Notes: generated from the letters alone by a model not told the origin. A DNA stretch of 64,000 nucleotides from Thamnaconus septentrionalis (GCA_009823395.1 CM020514.1:5921966-5985965); one strand, 5' to 3'. Positions 1 through 12,648 are shown, counted from the first letter of the stretch. Numbers and translations: made by a program.

Positions 1-2029
1 TGGCTTTGGTCCCTTAGGATGCCGCCGAGACTTCTGGGCTGTGAACAACCAGCCCAGCAGCCTTCATCTGGGTTAGGAATAGCGGTGTTAACAACTTCTC
101 GCCCAGCGCAGCCGTACGGCAGCAGTGGATGCTCCCATCAAGGGAGTCGACGAAGCCGGAGGTATTTTAAAAAAGTAACCCGAGACTTTGAGGAGGAATG
201 GAGGGAGACGCAGGCATTTCACATTTCGGGGTATTAAGGAGTGTCACTTTATAAATATTTGAAATGTGATAAACACAAAATGACACAGGGGGAACTAATT
301 ACTCTTGTGATATACAGAGTGCAAAAGTGAATAAAATCTAGGTAAGTTTAATATATGTGGTGCAGCTGAGGAGAAAATAGAAATTACAATATAAATGCCT
401 GGAAGGTTTGATTCTGATTCTGATTGATTCTGATTGATGTTTTACAACAGAATGAATGGCGTGCATTTAATTTCAGTGTGAGATCAATGAATAAGTCAGT
501 CTGTCCCAGGGCAGCCGTGGCGACACACGTGTAGTTTACCACCACCAGTGTAAATGTGCAATATACAGTAAGCACAATAAAGGCACAATATAAATCAAGT
601 CATTATTAAATAAAGACTACAACACTGACCCGAAGCACTTACCAAAGAAGCTGTAATGAAGTACAATCATATTCATACTCATCTGTGCAAATATTGAAAG
701 AGCAAGCATAAACATATTCTGAGAAATTCTAGTAATCTAGAGACCAAACAACAAAGTCCAGTATAGCCGGATTGGCTACACACTTGAAGTCCTGCACCGA
801 CACTCATCCCATCTCTCCACTGCCATCCCTCTCTGCTTCAGATCAGTTCGAAACAGCCATAGATAGAAGAATATAATGAATCAGATATGGAATAAAATAA
901 CAAACAAGAGAACAAGATAGCTGTGTCTGAGAGATGAATCTTCAACTTCAAAGAATAGGCTGAAGCCTTGTCGAGTAGGAGAGTGTCACAGCGTCCAAAA
1001 ACCTACCACACAGTAGTCAGAATCCAACTTGAGGGCAACTGAATCTATGGGAATTTTCTGTTTCATATATATCAAATTTAGCTAGAAGCCTGACCCTGAA
1101 GTGATGTAGGGATTAAAATGTTTGCAAACTAATAAAGTTACAGAAGCTAAAACATACTGTATAAAAGACAAATGCAATACGAATACCAATGCGTGCTAAA
1201 CCATATGTATTCATTTTAATTGTAAAAACTAGCCTGAATCCTGTCTTCCCACTTTTTTTTCTTGATAGATTGTCTCTACAGCATCAGCCACTAGGGGGAG
1301 TTGTGAGTATCATTCCATCATTCAGTGCAGACTCAGGCTGGAGGCTGCCTGCCAGCCATCAAGTGTGTCCTGTTAAAGGTTCTGTGCCACGCTAAGAACC
1401 TAGAAATTATACCGTGTTTCACAAGGGAGGCTGAAAGAGTCGGAGGGTTTCCCAGGCCTGGACCCGTGCTAAAGGTTCCCACCTCTGCTGGTAATAGCAA
1501 CCTAAGCTAATTAACCACAGGCATTTAATTTGAGCCAGAGGAGACCTGAGCCTCGGTCCGACGGCTCCCAGGAGGAAGCAGGGATGAAGTGAGGGAGGGA
1601 GTGGGGAGGGGTATGGGGTGTGCAGGAGTCCCAATAAAACTGGCAGGATTTAGGCTGGAGGGTGAGGAGGTGGTGGTGGTTTGGGGCGGGGGGGGGCAGG
1701 AGGTTCGGCCCGGAGCACCTGTCACACAGCCTGGGAGCAGTGAATGCTATTGATGAGCCGAGCAGGGCCGGGTCTCCTGCACTGAGGGGCCTCCTGCTCA
1801 GCCTCCTCAGGATCTCCGGGACAAAGCCACCAGGATTGTTGGACAGCTGTCAATCACACAGCAGAGAGAGAGCAAAAAAAAAAAAACCTGGGCCTGGAGA
1901 CTGAGCCTCGTTTCTCTATATGAAGGGAACGCTCATCTTTTTCGAAATTCCAAAATTGTATAGAAAAGAAACTTCCATATTTAAACTCTCATATCATGTA
2001 CTCCATGTAGTCTATCCATTGCAATATTA
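1..2029. other. Distal 3' flank, no gene seen
   Basis: No open frame longer than about 80 codons occurs and no recognisable protein motif. A short degenerate TGATTC tandem repeat lies at 410-436. The segment 1505-1870 is richer in GC, looks single-copy, and is listed separately as a candidate regulatory block. Confidence 0.5.
1505..1870. promoter_or_regulatory. Candidate noncoding regulatory block with an exact PBX-MEIS site
   Basis: This non-repetitive segment contains homeodomain-type AATTAA/CATTTAATTTG strings near 1508-1532. At 1847-1856 it has CTGTCAATCA, the complement of the PBX-MEIS composite decamer TGATTGACAG. PBX and MEIS family factors act in limb-girdle and branchial-arch programmes where Tbx15 works in mammals. 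The regulatory role is inference; no conservation data were available. Confidence 0.3.
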
Positions 2030-2532
2030 TACAGAATTAAACATATCTTGAATGAAAAGTCACTATATGTACTGTACTGTTCTTTCATAGTCCCATACAT
2101 TACCTACTGTGTGGAGAAATGGGGAAACACATATAAAACTAACGCTAATCTATTTTACGTACTACAGAGGAACGCGATACGAATTGTGAATCAATCTGAT
2201 TATGTGGAGCCAACCAATGCATTATTTATCAATTTATGCGCTGTTCAATGTGTAGTTCATTTTGTGTTTTGTTTTTTTAACAAATATAAAACTCGGGAAT
2301 GATGAGCCTGTTGATGGAAATGAGTTAGAACCTTTTGTTTTTGATGTTTTGTTCATGTATGGACAATTAAAAAAAAATGAGCCACTTGCATGAAATGTAC
2401 AAAGGGGAGGTCATATAAGCTTAAGCTTCAGCCTACATCTTTTCGGTCAAAATAATTTTGTTGTTGCTGTATCCTTTGTTATCTGTTTATTTGTATAGAT
2501 GCAATTATGAGCGAATAAACTAAACTGAACTG
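2030..2532 (+). mobile_element. LINE (non-LTR retrotransposon) 3' remnant: RT tail plus 3' UTR
   Basis: An open frame at 2030-2302 reads HILNEKSLYVLYCSFIVPYI, TYCVEKWGNTYKTNANLFYV and LQRNAIRIV. This matches the thumb-proximal end of reverse transcriptases from jockey/CR1/L2-type fish LINEs, where YCxLVxPYLTYCxEVWGNTY and LQKRAIRIV are typical. After the stop come about 230 nt of 3' UTR ending in a short ACTAAACTGAACT-type repeat near 2519-2532, as expected of a LINE tail. The 5' part is missing. The exact family cannot be named from sequence alone. Confidence 0.75.
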
Positions 2533-2836
2533 TACTATCAGTGAAATCCCAAGAAATGAGTTTCATCCTTCCCTTATTTTTACATGTTACACCTTTATAA
2601 AGTGCCCTTGTCCTGTAAGAAAGCTATTTAAAAAAATGTAATTACATATACAATACGTAGGAGTCATATATGTATATACATAAACAATATGTTTACAATA
2701 AAACAAATTACTGTAAATGTTGTACATCGGCTCTTTATCAATTAATCCATCCAATTTGTTCAATTGCTCTTTTACTGAACTGATTATGTATTAGAAGAAG
2801 TGTCTTTTTGCCAGTGTGTGCGTCATGACATGAGTG

Positions 2837-2852
2837 TCTGTGTGTGTGTGCT

Positions 2853-2884
<32 letters not shown>
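2837..2884. repeat. (TG)n microsatellite
   Basis: A TG dinucleotide run with one CTTGC interruption near 2850, about 48 bp in all. Confidence 0.9.
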
Positions 2885-2886
<2 letters not shown>

Positions 2887-4719
2887 ACAGGTTGGTGAAA
2901 GAACACAGGATGAGGTCTCAGAGTTCTTCTCTCGCTGCTGGCTAAGCTCCCCTAAGGAAATGGCATTAGTTCAGGGAGAAGATGGGACGTCCTGTGAAAA
3001 CCCAGGGTGATATCATCTGCCGGGACTGACCTTTGACCCCCTCGTCTGAGAGGTCCGCGGGGACTCGTGGGTATTTGAGGGGGATAAGAGAGCGAGAAAG
3101 GACACCGAGATGATTGAATTTTGTTTTTAGGGTCCGCGGAAGGGGGTTTGAGGATTTAGGACGAAATCAAGAACCCCTCCTCGGCCTTCTCCTCTTCCCT
3201 CCGCCGTCCACCAAGACCCTGCAGCTGTCCCTTTTCCCTCTAATTTTTCTCTGTCAGATTTCAGCCTATAATTAGCAGAAAGACCTCAGTGACTCTCCGC
3301 ACACATGTGAGTGTGTGCTGGGGCAGCGCAGAACGAATGCTCTAAATCCCCCTCACCCGGTACACACTCAGCCCTGAGCTCTGCCAAAGTCGAGCCGATG
3401 GCAAGAGTGACAGGTTCACGTGTGGAGACCCCGGGGCCTGAACTTCGCTCCCACCGGCTGCGCAGCCTTAAAGGGCAACCCCCGCAGAGGTCTCCCCGCG
3501 CGGTGCCAAGGGGCATCTGGAAAAGCTCCCGCGGAGTCAGATGTGCCCCTGCTGCGGCCGTCCCGCCCTCAAAAAGCAGTTCAACCGAGGCGAGCAAGAT
3601 TGAGGGTCTGCGAAATTGCCAAATGCGCCCAAGCGAAGAGCGTCGAGAAATCGCGGCCCGGGTTTTTTAGCGGGAAGTGAGGTCAAAGGAAAGGCGGAGA
3701 AGTTTTCCACGGCCTCCCGCGGAGTCACCGTTGTATAACCAAAGAGCAAAGTCGCGCTGGTCAAGATCTGTCCCATCAGTGATGAGTTCAGGTGACGTCC
3801 AGCTGGTGCGACCAGTGGCTGATCACTGGGTCTTCCCAGAAATCCGCGAATGTCAGGGTAATTGAACCACCTGTTACTTTTCTGACTTCTTAACAACAGA
3901 GAACACTGTACACGTTCTGAGCATCAGCTGCCTTGTAGGTCACCCGTTTGATTCATTACTGGGAGTTACCCAAGAGTTCTGGGTCACCCAACAACTGGGA
4001 TTATGTTTTATTTATGGGTTTCCTTAAAGGGCAGCATAACAGGTTTCTGTTGCCATGCCTCTTCTGCAAAAACACATCTCTTTTCATTTTTTCAAAGTAA
4101 AGGGTGCAAAATTAATGGAGTGTGTTTCTATTTTAGTAAAACAATTTTTCTTTATGAATTTTATTTGTCAGGCTTAAATTCATTTTTGAATAATTAAATT
4201 TTACATTGTTATGATTTTTAAACTAATTGAAAAAAATAATTAATTCTGTAAATAAATGTCTAAGAGTAAATGACATCATATGTGTATATACATTTTTTTC
4301 CTTCAATAATTATTGTTGTTAACAATTACACCTCATTGTTGAATATGTGAAATTTAAAACATAATTCTTTGGGTGTTAATTTTAATGTTGATTAGAAGTT
4401 TTGAGTAAACTTCAAATGTTGAAATTCCTGAAAGTATTCAAAGCAGAAGAATAGATAATATAAATAAAAGATAATAGATAATATTCTAAAAACATTTGCT
4501 CCGTTATTGCATTGTAAGAATGCAATCTAACTTATATGAAAGCAAAGCTAATCCAACATTTAAAATAAAGTTAAAGTTATACATTTAAGAATAACTGCAG
4601 TAACCTGCCAAAAAAGAAAGGCTGGCTTCACAAGGTAAAAAAAAAAACATTTTATTAGATAAAACAGCTTTTTTTTAACAGCTTTTTAAAATCTCGCCTC
4701 TCGCCTTTCCAATAAACAC

Positions 4720-5100
4720 ATGCAATGGGGCTGCAGTATAGTTTTAATGGACATGGAGGAAGGTCAGTGCGAAAGGCCTGCTGTGAAAATCATGAAATCC
4801 AAGCGTAACTATTTCCAGCGCGATACCAAAACATAAGTCAGCGTGCAAAATGAGACAAATGCCGCCTCACATTTGGGACGTCGTAGTATTTCCGAGGAAA
4901 GGCGATACTCATCCTAGAGTAAACCGTGTCGTTAAAGGTATTACAAAGTCGTTCTTTCGCCCCTTTTTCTCACACTTCATTGGGGAACTGCTCTCGTTTA
5001 CCGAGGCCGCCTGCGGTTATGGTGGATTTGTGTGGTTTATCAAGTTTTCCTGGATTTTCTCCCTCAAATCCACAACACTAAATCAAGCATTTGTCTAAGC
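4720..5100. promoter_or_regulatory. Candidate conserved noncoding block (unverified)
   Basis: This non-repetitive stretch of balanced composition stands between AT-rich flanks. Its one 82-codon frame has no recognisable domain. It is suggested only on texture, so it is weak. Confidence 0.2.
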
Positions 5101-5989
5101 AGATGTGAGGACTTTCTCCCCCCCCTTTTTTGTTTTTTACACCCAGCTCGGACAAAGTACCTTTTGATTATTTTTTTTTCTGCTGGAGAGTTATGCGCAC
5201 TCACTGACTGCTGCACCATTAGCCAGCATCCATGGGAAATGCACTGCAGCGATTGTCCACGCACAATTCACAGTGCCCTTGTCCACACTTATGCAGACTT
5301 GAAAAAAATATCCCTCTAATGGGCTTTTCTTTTGTCTCATGTACATACAACTGGATATGTAGCACGGCTGGGGAAGTCAAGTGCCAAAGACAGCAAGAGG
5401 TGGCGCTATAATTTCTCAGCATTAGGACACAACGGCCGACAGCTGAAGCGAAAAATGCACAGCAACAAAAAAACAATGGTAAGGTGAAATAGAAAGGTCA
5501 TTAAACGCAAGAAAATGACAACTGACACCAGTGGTCCTCAGCGTAGGAAGGAGACCAGAAGTCAGAACAATAAAAATAAAAATCTTGGTAGTAAAACTAA
5601 AATAACTAATTTGGTTCTGTCTAGTTTTAGAAATTTAATTAAGTGTTGCCAAAAATTAAACAGAAAAACCATAAAAACGTGCCCATGTACACACGCACAT
5701 GGTAAAGTGGAGTTGTCTTAAAATCTTCACACTGGAAGGAGTTCGTAGCTCAGAGGTTAGCGACCCAACTAACCTCTGTTAGCGACCCAACCCATTAAAC
5801 CCATTTTTTTGTTTTTTGGCTTCTTTTTATTCTTTTTTCTTTTTTAAGAGCCGCGAGCATGCAGGCCAGACCTGAAAGACTTCACTCAGTGTCCTAGGGA
5901 CATTACGGCCATGTCAATGCAGCAGGGGGGGGAAAGGCGTAAACAGATATACATCAAAGTTAAATGAGGACGGAGGGGGAAAAGCCAAA

Positions 5990-6580
5990 CGGGGACACCG
6001 AATCGAATGAAAAAGAATGAGTCGCTGCGCCGTGATTGACACGTTTGTGTGGGAAAATCTCCACTGTATAGCAATGTGACCGTGGTCGCTGGGAATAACA
6101 CCAGCAGATGGATGGAGTGTCTGATTTTGCACACTGACCGGCGGGCAGAGACGGCACCTGCTTGTGTTCGTGCATGTGCGCGTGCGTGTGTGTCTGCGTG
6201 CGTGTGCTTTGTCGATCCGGACCGTCATTGCAAATGAGCGCGTGCTGGTGCGGAGAGCTCGATTCTCCATGCCCGCAGTTTTGGCACAGGAAAAACGTAT
6301 TAGATTCAAGGGACAAATAATTAACTGACATCAGCTGGTGGGGTCCGCCGAAAGGTTGCGGCTACAAATATAGCCGCTTTTCTTCCCAATAAATCGTGGC
6401 TGACGTGGGCAGAGGGCCTTCGGATTGACAGAAAACACTGCGAGGCATTCGCTGCGGGCCTTGATTAATGTGACAGAAAGGTCTTTCAAGTGTGGCCGCA
6501 AATAGAACATCAAACGCTTTGGACAACAGCAAAGCAACGCGGTCTGAAGTGGCCGTCCGGCTGGGAGAATTTGTCCGCGG
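5990..6580. promoter_or_regulatory. Candidate enhancer block with PBX/MEIS-type sites
   Basis: This non-repetitive block carries TGATTGACAC at 6033-6042 and GGATTGACAG at 6422-6431, each one base off the PBX-MEIS decamer. It also has TTGATTAATGTGACAG at 6461-6476, a homeodomain core plus a MEIS TGACAG half-site. Homeodomain-type TAATTAAC occurs near 6317-6324. Clustered sites in unique sequence near a developmental gene suggest an enhancer; this is inference. Confidence 0.3.
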
Positions 6581-7211
6581 CCACCCTGGAGGACAGAGGG
6601 AGACGTGCTGTGTCCTTGCAGAAAGTTACAGTTCTAACTGGCTTCCATACGTTGCTGTGTTTTATTGTTTATGTACCCTGCCTCAAAGGGAGTGATAGTT
6701 GTGGTTGTGATTCTGAGATCTGACAATGACCAACCATGAAAACTTCAATCTAAAAAATAATTTTGGTCACAGTAAAGTCTTGAAAAGTGGATTTGCATGA
6801 TCACAAATGTTAAATTCATATTACTATCATCAGAAATAATATAATATGTAATAAAGGAATGAAGTATTAACCTTTAAAAACACTGAAAAACACAACAACT
6901 CGGTTTTGAGTTTTTACTTTCCTACCAGGTGGAAATAAGGTGGAAATAATATGCACCCACTTTATCTGGGGCAACTGCTCAACTAAATATTAACGCAAAA
7001 TAGCTGAACAGCCAGCAATTCGACACATTTAGAAATGCAGGCGCGTTGAGGTTGACTTCATTCAGGTGACTTTGAACATTTAACCGTAGGGGTTCAGACC
7101 ATTGGGGCTGTAGTATGCAACAACCTCCGGCATTGAATGAAAATGCCTTGTTGATGCCAAGGGTCAGAGGAGAATGGGCAGGCCGGGTCCACATGACCAA
7201 ATGGTAGCACA

Positions 7212-7602
7212 AACTCAAATAATGGCGGCACGGTGGGGCTTTAGTCAGCGCAAGAAGGTTGTGGGTTCAATTCCAGGCCTGAGACTTTTCAGTGTGGAGT
7301 TTGCATGTTCTCTCTGGGTCTGCGTGGGCTCTCACCGGGTTCTCCGGCTTCCTCCCACAGGCCAAAAACATGCATGTGAGCCAAATTGGGAACTCTAAAT
7401 TGCCCATAGGTTTGTGTGTGAGTGTGGATGGGTGAATGTTTGTTGGTCTTTCTATGTGGCCCTGCGATGAACTGGCGACTTGTCCAGGGAGTAACCCTGC
7501 GTTCGCCCCATGACAGCTGGGAGGGGCTCCAGCAGACCCCGCGATCCTGGGTGCAGGAGTAAGGACGCAAGATGGATGAATGGATGGATGGAACTCAAAT
7601 AA
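7212..7602 (+). mobile_element. tRNA-headed SINE with 11-bp target-site duplication
   Basis: The element (7223-7591) begins with a GGCGGCACGGTGGGGC head. It has an RNA polymerase III B-box-like GGTTCAATTCC at about 7263-7273, a conserved middle (GTTTGCATGTTCTC, CTTCCTCCCACAGGCC, AACATGCATG), then ACTGGCGACTTGTCCAGGG and a GGAT-type tail. This layout is the common fish tRNA-derived SINE of the Mermaid/V-SINE kind; the exact family name is uncertain. Identical 11-bp copies of AACTCAAATAA flank it at 7212-7222 and 7592-7602, proving retrotransposition into this site. Open frames across it are shadows. Confidence 0.85.
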
Positions 7603-10600
7603 CTCATTACAACCAAAGTATGCTGAACACCATCTCTGAACGCACCATGTTTGCAGCAGCAGAGGACCAACCATACTACGTGTCATTCCTGTCTACTCTT
7701 CAAACAGGTTCAACAAAAGCGACCAATAGAAGACTGGAAAAGTGTTTGGACGTTAAGGGACAGAATTTGAAACATCCACCACGGATGCGTGGATCCATCC
7801 TGCCTTATAGGGATTGTTCAGGATGCTGCTGAGGGTTGTCAATGGCAGTGAGTTCACCAAACTCAAATGTTCTCCACTGCCCACCACATCTCAGCGCAAT
7901 ACGAACTTGAAATATACTCTGACCAATGTTTCCCGTCGCCTTGTTGAATCTCTGCCACAAACAATTAAGGAAAACCAAGGTGCGTGACCATCCAACAACT
8001 CAAGCCGACAATCTGTGGTTTTTGGCCAATGATTCCGTTGTTAAATTGTCAAAAGGCTGGTGCAAACCCATTTCATCGGCAGCCAAGTACTCCGTGCTGC
8101 TACCCTCCTACCGCGGCACACTTGCGAAGACTGTCAGTAAACACCTCGGCATGTTAGTGTTGAGAGACAGTGCTGAGGTGCCCAGAGGACAATTATCAGT
8201 CCGTAACACCCAGACGTGTGTGAACACCTTAGGCAGCAGGATGGCAGCAAGAAACAGCCAACGACAAAAAAAAAAACAAAGCAAACAAACCCAGAGCTGA
8301 TCCACTTTCCAATCAGGCGCATTGGTGCCGAATTGTTGAAAGGACGCTGATTCTGTCGTCACAAAATTATCACCTGCCTTCAACAAAGGGTGCTGACGGT
8401 TCCGAGAGGAGCCGGCCTGCATAATGGGAGTGTATTTTTGGCAGCTGTCGTGTTGGCAGTTAATGACAGAGCTGACGGTATTTCTGCTTTTTATTGGCCT
8501 GTCAGTTCTTATCAGAGGCTTTCGCTATAAAACGGCCGTGACAGAGAGGCCGCGTTCCTGAAAATATGAGCTGGCCTGCTGCGGTTGCGGCCGTTTCCCA
8601 CCAAATGCAAAGGAGAAGTATTTTTAAACTCATACTTTATGCATTTGCTGCATTGATAATGAGATAATTCCAATTGCTGAGTCAAGAGTTAGGATAATCT
8701 GCCACAGAAGGGCACATTCTAGATGGTCTCAAGACCAATTCCCATTTGGATTAGAGCCTTTAAGGGTGTAGTTGCATTCACAATATTTTGGTAAGCCCCA
8801 ATCTTGGAGCCTCCCCAATGTCATATACATGTAACTTGATCTTGATCGGGCTGCGTCCAACCAAATAGCACATACTTTCGCAGCACCTACCATTGTCCTC
8901 TCAGCCAAGTTGTCACTCGTCATTTTTTTGTCTTCCTCTTTGTTTACCGGAGAAAAACATGATGTCAACGTTAATGATCCGCAAGATTTGTTTTTCGACT
9001 GGAATCGCACCAGCACCTTCAAGAGCTCCTGTTTGGAGGACTGCACTGTCAAAAACCAGCTGACATTCCCCTCATGTCTGTGGTTTCTTGTGTTTTTGGA
9101 ACTGGTTAAGACTTGATAGGTCTTCTCCAACTGTAAGTGTGTCCCTTTTTTCAAGCAAAGTTTCATCTTTATTCAAGGGTTTCCAAAAAAAACATTGACC
9201 TCAAAAACAAAAACTGGACAGTTGGGCACGGCACTGATGAGCATATGGTCTTTATTATACTGCCTTAATATGAAGATTGAAATATTTATGGCAAATTTAC
9301 AGCCCAAACCAAAAATAAAATGTTTAAACAGTAGTGATTCACTGACTTCAATGAGGTGGGCCTGTCAAGTCTACCTGGTTATGCAAGAGTTGTCATTGCT
9401 TCTAGGCTGCGAGGAAAATGTACTTGGAATCATCACACTACACCATTTCTGCCAACATCTTCAAATGTCTCTGTAGCACATAATTCCCCTGGTGATGCCG
9501 CTAGGTCCAGAAATTACATAGTGTATCCTTGTTGCTTTTACACCCAACTTTTACAAATAGATCACGCCTGCTGGCCAGATGAAGATAATAAATGCTGAAA
9601 CTGCAATTAAATTAAAATGACGTTACCCTCACATTATGACAACTGACACAAATCAAGGCCCTAGAAATACATCCACCATTCAGGTGTTACTTTGCCAAAG
9701 TCACTATTGCTTTTCCGTCATGCTCCTACAAAAAAAAAAAAAAAATCTTCATAAGGTATGACAACAATTTCTGTTCAAAATGGTCTGGGTGTTACACACT
9801 CGCTCAGTGTGCTCTGTAAACAAGGCACAAATCCCAACAACTTTGCACACAAAGTTGAGCTCAATTTCAGCCTCCAAAGTAAACCACCGTGCCCGAGCCA
9901 GCGCTCGGCCTTCACAAAGGCCCACTGTGGTTATCACCTAAAGTGTGAACCGACTGCTCACTCAGCTTTTTATATATGTGTATATATAAACAATGTGCAC
10001 AGCCAAGAGCAACATCATAATTTATTTACTATGAAAATGATGAAATTTCTGGTGCTGGCCTGTCTCTCAGCTTATCTTTGGCCAGCGTGAACCTGAGCAC
10101 TGAAATGTTATTTAACTTTCAAATTCCTGCAGCGTGGCCCTCTGATATTAACAGGCTGCATGCCTGGGTGTCCTAATGGGTTTGATTAGCGGACGAGCAA
10201 CTAGCGGGCCCACGAAACCTGTCCTTGAAGCTTTTATGCGATATGGAACCACACACTGTATTGTCCGGAATTATAGATGGTAATTTGTTTGACTCTGAAA
10301 CATTTTTTAAAAGTCAATTAAAATCATTATCTTCAAGCATTTCACTAAGTGTCCAAAGAAGGGGTAAGCAGTATTATGTGAATGTGGGCTCAAATAGATG
10401 TGCTTGCGATGCCAGAGAGACAGTAAATACACTGAGGAAGAGGACGAGGGATGGGATATGTTGATGAATGACAATGTGTCTCACCAAACTGCAACCTAAT
10501 CACCTTGAATGTATGACACAATAAGATTCTCTACTTGATGCAGAGGTTGTTCAACTCATTTAAGGTATTAAGAATTGCTTTACAAGATGTTAGCAGTAAT

Positions 10601-12223
10601 GGGCTAGTTTGAATGACCACATGCACCCTGATAGATGATTGATGAGATTGAAGGGGATTCTTGGAGGAATCCAACAGCATAGTACTGCCTATTTACCCTG
10701 TTCTTTCTCAGATAAAAGTGGAGGCCCCATCCTGCTGCAGTGCAGTGCATGCATTGGCTCAAGCCTCAACCAAGACGGGACCTGGATTTGTTGATTAACT
10801 TCAGTGGGTAGCAGGGAATTTTGCATCATAACTCAAAACCATGTCAATCTACTGAACCATGCCATGTAAAATACCATCAAAAAATTTAAAACCTACACGA
10901 GACTAAATGCTTGGATAGATGTTCAGATTAATATTCATATTTGCTTTATATTTCAGCTGCTTTTTATTTATAGATGTCATATACTGTGGTTGAGAGCTGT
11001 ACCATGTGCTCTATCTATATCCCAGAATGACCCAACAGGTGCAACCTTGTGCACTGGCACAGTGCTCTGCCAATGTATCCCCATAAATCAATTTAGATAT
11101 AATTACACGAAACACAATTCATCTGTCAACATCGGTCTCCTATTGTGTATTCTGAAATGATAGTGATGAAATTAGTATAGAAAGCTATTTTGACCGAGGG
11201 ATTGATGAAATTTCGTCTTTCATCTCAGTGTAAACAAACATGCGCACTGATCCAACCTTTCATTCAGAGGTTCTCATAGGTGGAGACTGGAGTGCTACTG
11301 CTGTGCCATGAAACTCCTTGTGCACAAGGACAAAACAGTGAAATGGGCAGTGACCTGAGGTGCATCGCTCATACTTCACAATTTTTCAAAAGCATAATTT
11401 CATCTAGGGGTGAGATTACGAGCGTATGAGATTATTTGTGACATGTTGCCTTTAAATTTGCAATACCTCATGAAGGACAGGTACAGTGTGGTCTTCATAA
11501 CATGTAGTTAAAAGTCTGCCTGCTCAAATGGGTAAAAGAAGTAAAAACTACTAATCTTTCATTGTCAATCTTTTAACAAACACTATATTTTTACCACGCT
11601 CAGGTGATGATTCTTTAGGTCTGTGTCCTTTATTTCAATTGGTAATATCTGATTGTTTAAAGTTTTTCATTTTATCTTATTCCTTATTTTTGGATTTGTA
11701 TGCTTGGATTTCATGGCTTAGCATTGTTAATGTGTTATTATGTTTCTTTAATTTGCTTTTAGCGGCATGTGCTATTGTTTTCTGTTTTATTAAATTGTTT
11801 TCAGCTGTCTAATGTGATTCCAAAATGCTAGACACAGTTGAGGGTCTATTGCCGTGTCGGTTAACTAACCTCGAACCAGCAAACAGATCAGTTGTTGTCA
11901 CCGTTAGGTTGCCCTGATCTGCTCCAGTGAAGTTTTCAGGGCTGATGGTACCAGTACAGGATTCTTTGGGATGTGACATCGTGGGCTATCTGTCAAGCGG
12001 TGGAACTCAATAGAGCACTTCTGCGCTGAAGCGAGGTAGGTAGCTGGAGCGAGTACTGTTTCCATCCTGTGCTCCGTAGACCACACACAGACTAATAGAC
12101 AACTGCCTCTCAGTCTGCCATTGTTTCCATCTTGTCTCCTAAAACAAAATTGAAAAAAGGTACTGATTTTAAAAAGTTTGCAATTTTAATGCAGGGTAAG
12201 GAAGGTCAGTGTGTATTACATGA
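7603..12223. other. Noncoding 3' flank
   Basis: No protein-coding signal is visible. 8430-8720 is a candidate regulatory block. 9480-9535 resembles, on the minus strand, a common fish interspersed repeat (compare 42340-42395 and 35627-35690). 10500-12200 holds AT-rich sequence with nothing recognised. Confidence 0.5.
8430..8720. promoter_or_regulatory. Candidate conserved noncoding block (unverified)
   Basis: Non-repetitive sequence contains GATAATGAGATAATTCCAAT and TATAAAACGGCCGTGACAG-like strings near 8526-8675. Dense homeodomain, GATA and MEIS half-site words without coding potential suggest a regulatory element, at low confidence. Confidence 0.2.
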
Positions 12224-12648
12224 AAGAGGATTAGGGCCACAAGAAGAGAAGAAGTCAAAATTTCGTGAAACAAGTCAATGTAATAAAGCAGAAATTTCGT
12301 GAATAAAGTGGATGGTGGATTAACCCAGTTACCCACAGTTAAAAGTAAACTGTAAACAGGTGCATCCCACAAGGTTCACCCACAGTAATCAGGAAACTGG
12401 CGAAAACGTAAGTACTCCACTAGACTTGCACACAGAGCCTTTCGACTTTATTCTCGACATTTTGACTTACAGTACTTGACTTGACTGATTAATTGCAAAA
12501 TTTCAATTTTATACACGAAATTCACAAAGTCAACTTTGTTCTATAAATTTCTATTTTAATCTTGAAATTTCAACTTTATTCTTGAATTGGAAACCTGAAA
12601 AAGAATCTTCATTTTTTTTCTCTTTTTGTGGCCCCAATTGCCTTCCGT
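12224..12648. mobile_element. Non-autonomous DNA element with GGGCCACAA-type inverted ends and AAATTTC tandem units
   Basis: The left end (about 12224-12250) reads AAGAGGATTAGGGCCACAAG. The right end (about 12613-12646) reads, in reverse complement, GGCAATTGGGGCCACAAAAA, so the ends are inverted copies. The interior is built from degenerate units of the form AATAAAGTCGAAATTTCGTG (12250-12312 and, in complementary form, 12430-12590). I recognise this layout as a fish interspersed repeat but cannot name the family. No transposase remains. Confidence 0.55.

Larger units (their letters stand above)
2533..7211. other. Noncoding 3' flank between LINE and SINE
   Basis: No gene is seen. A (TG)n tract sits at about 2830-2884. 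GC-rich sequence at about 3000-3860 gives accidental frames on both strands without domains. 3900-4700 is AT-rich and featureless. 4720-5100 and 5990-6580 look like candidate regulatory blocks. 6720-7211 shows nothing recognisable. Confidence 0.5.

Noticed and set aside
410..436. Short direct repeats that might suggest a CRISPR-like array
   Set aside because: The units are TGATTC hexamers without spacers in a vertebrate-type genome; a simple tandem repeat.
3286..3896. Frames of 86-119 codons on both strands in GC-rich sequence
   Set aside because: No recognisable domains, overlapping frames on both strands, and no clear splice or promoter context; typical GC-driven chance frames.
5740..5800. 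GTAGCTCAGAGGTTAGC resembles a tRNA A-box region
   Set aside because: No B-box at the right distance and no cloverleaf; the segment is a short local duplication of TTAGCGACCCAAC.
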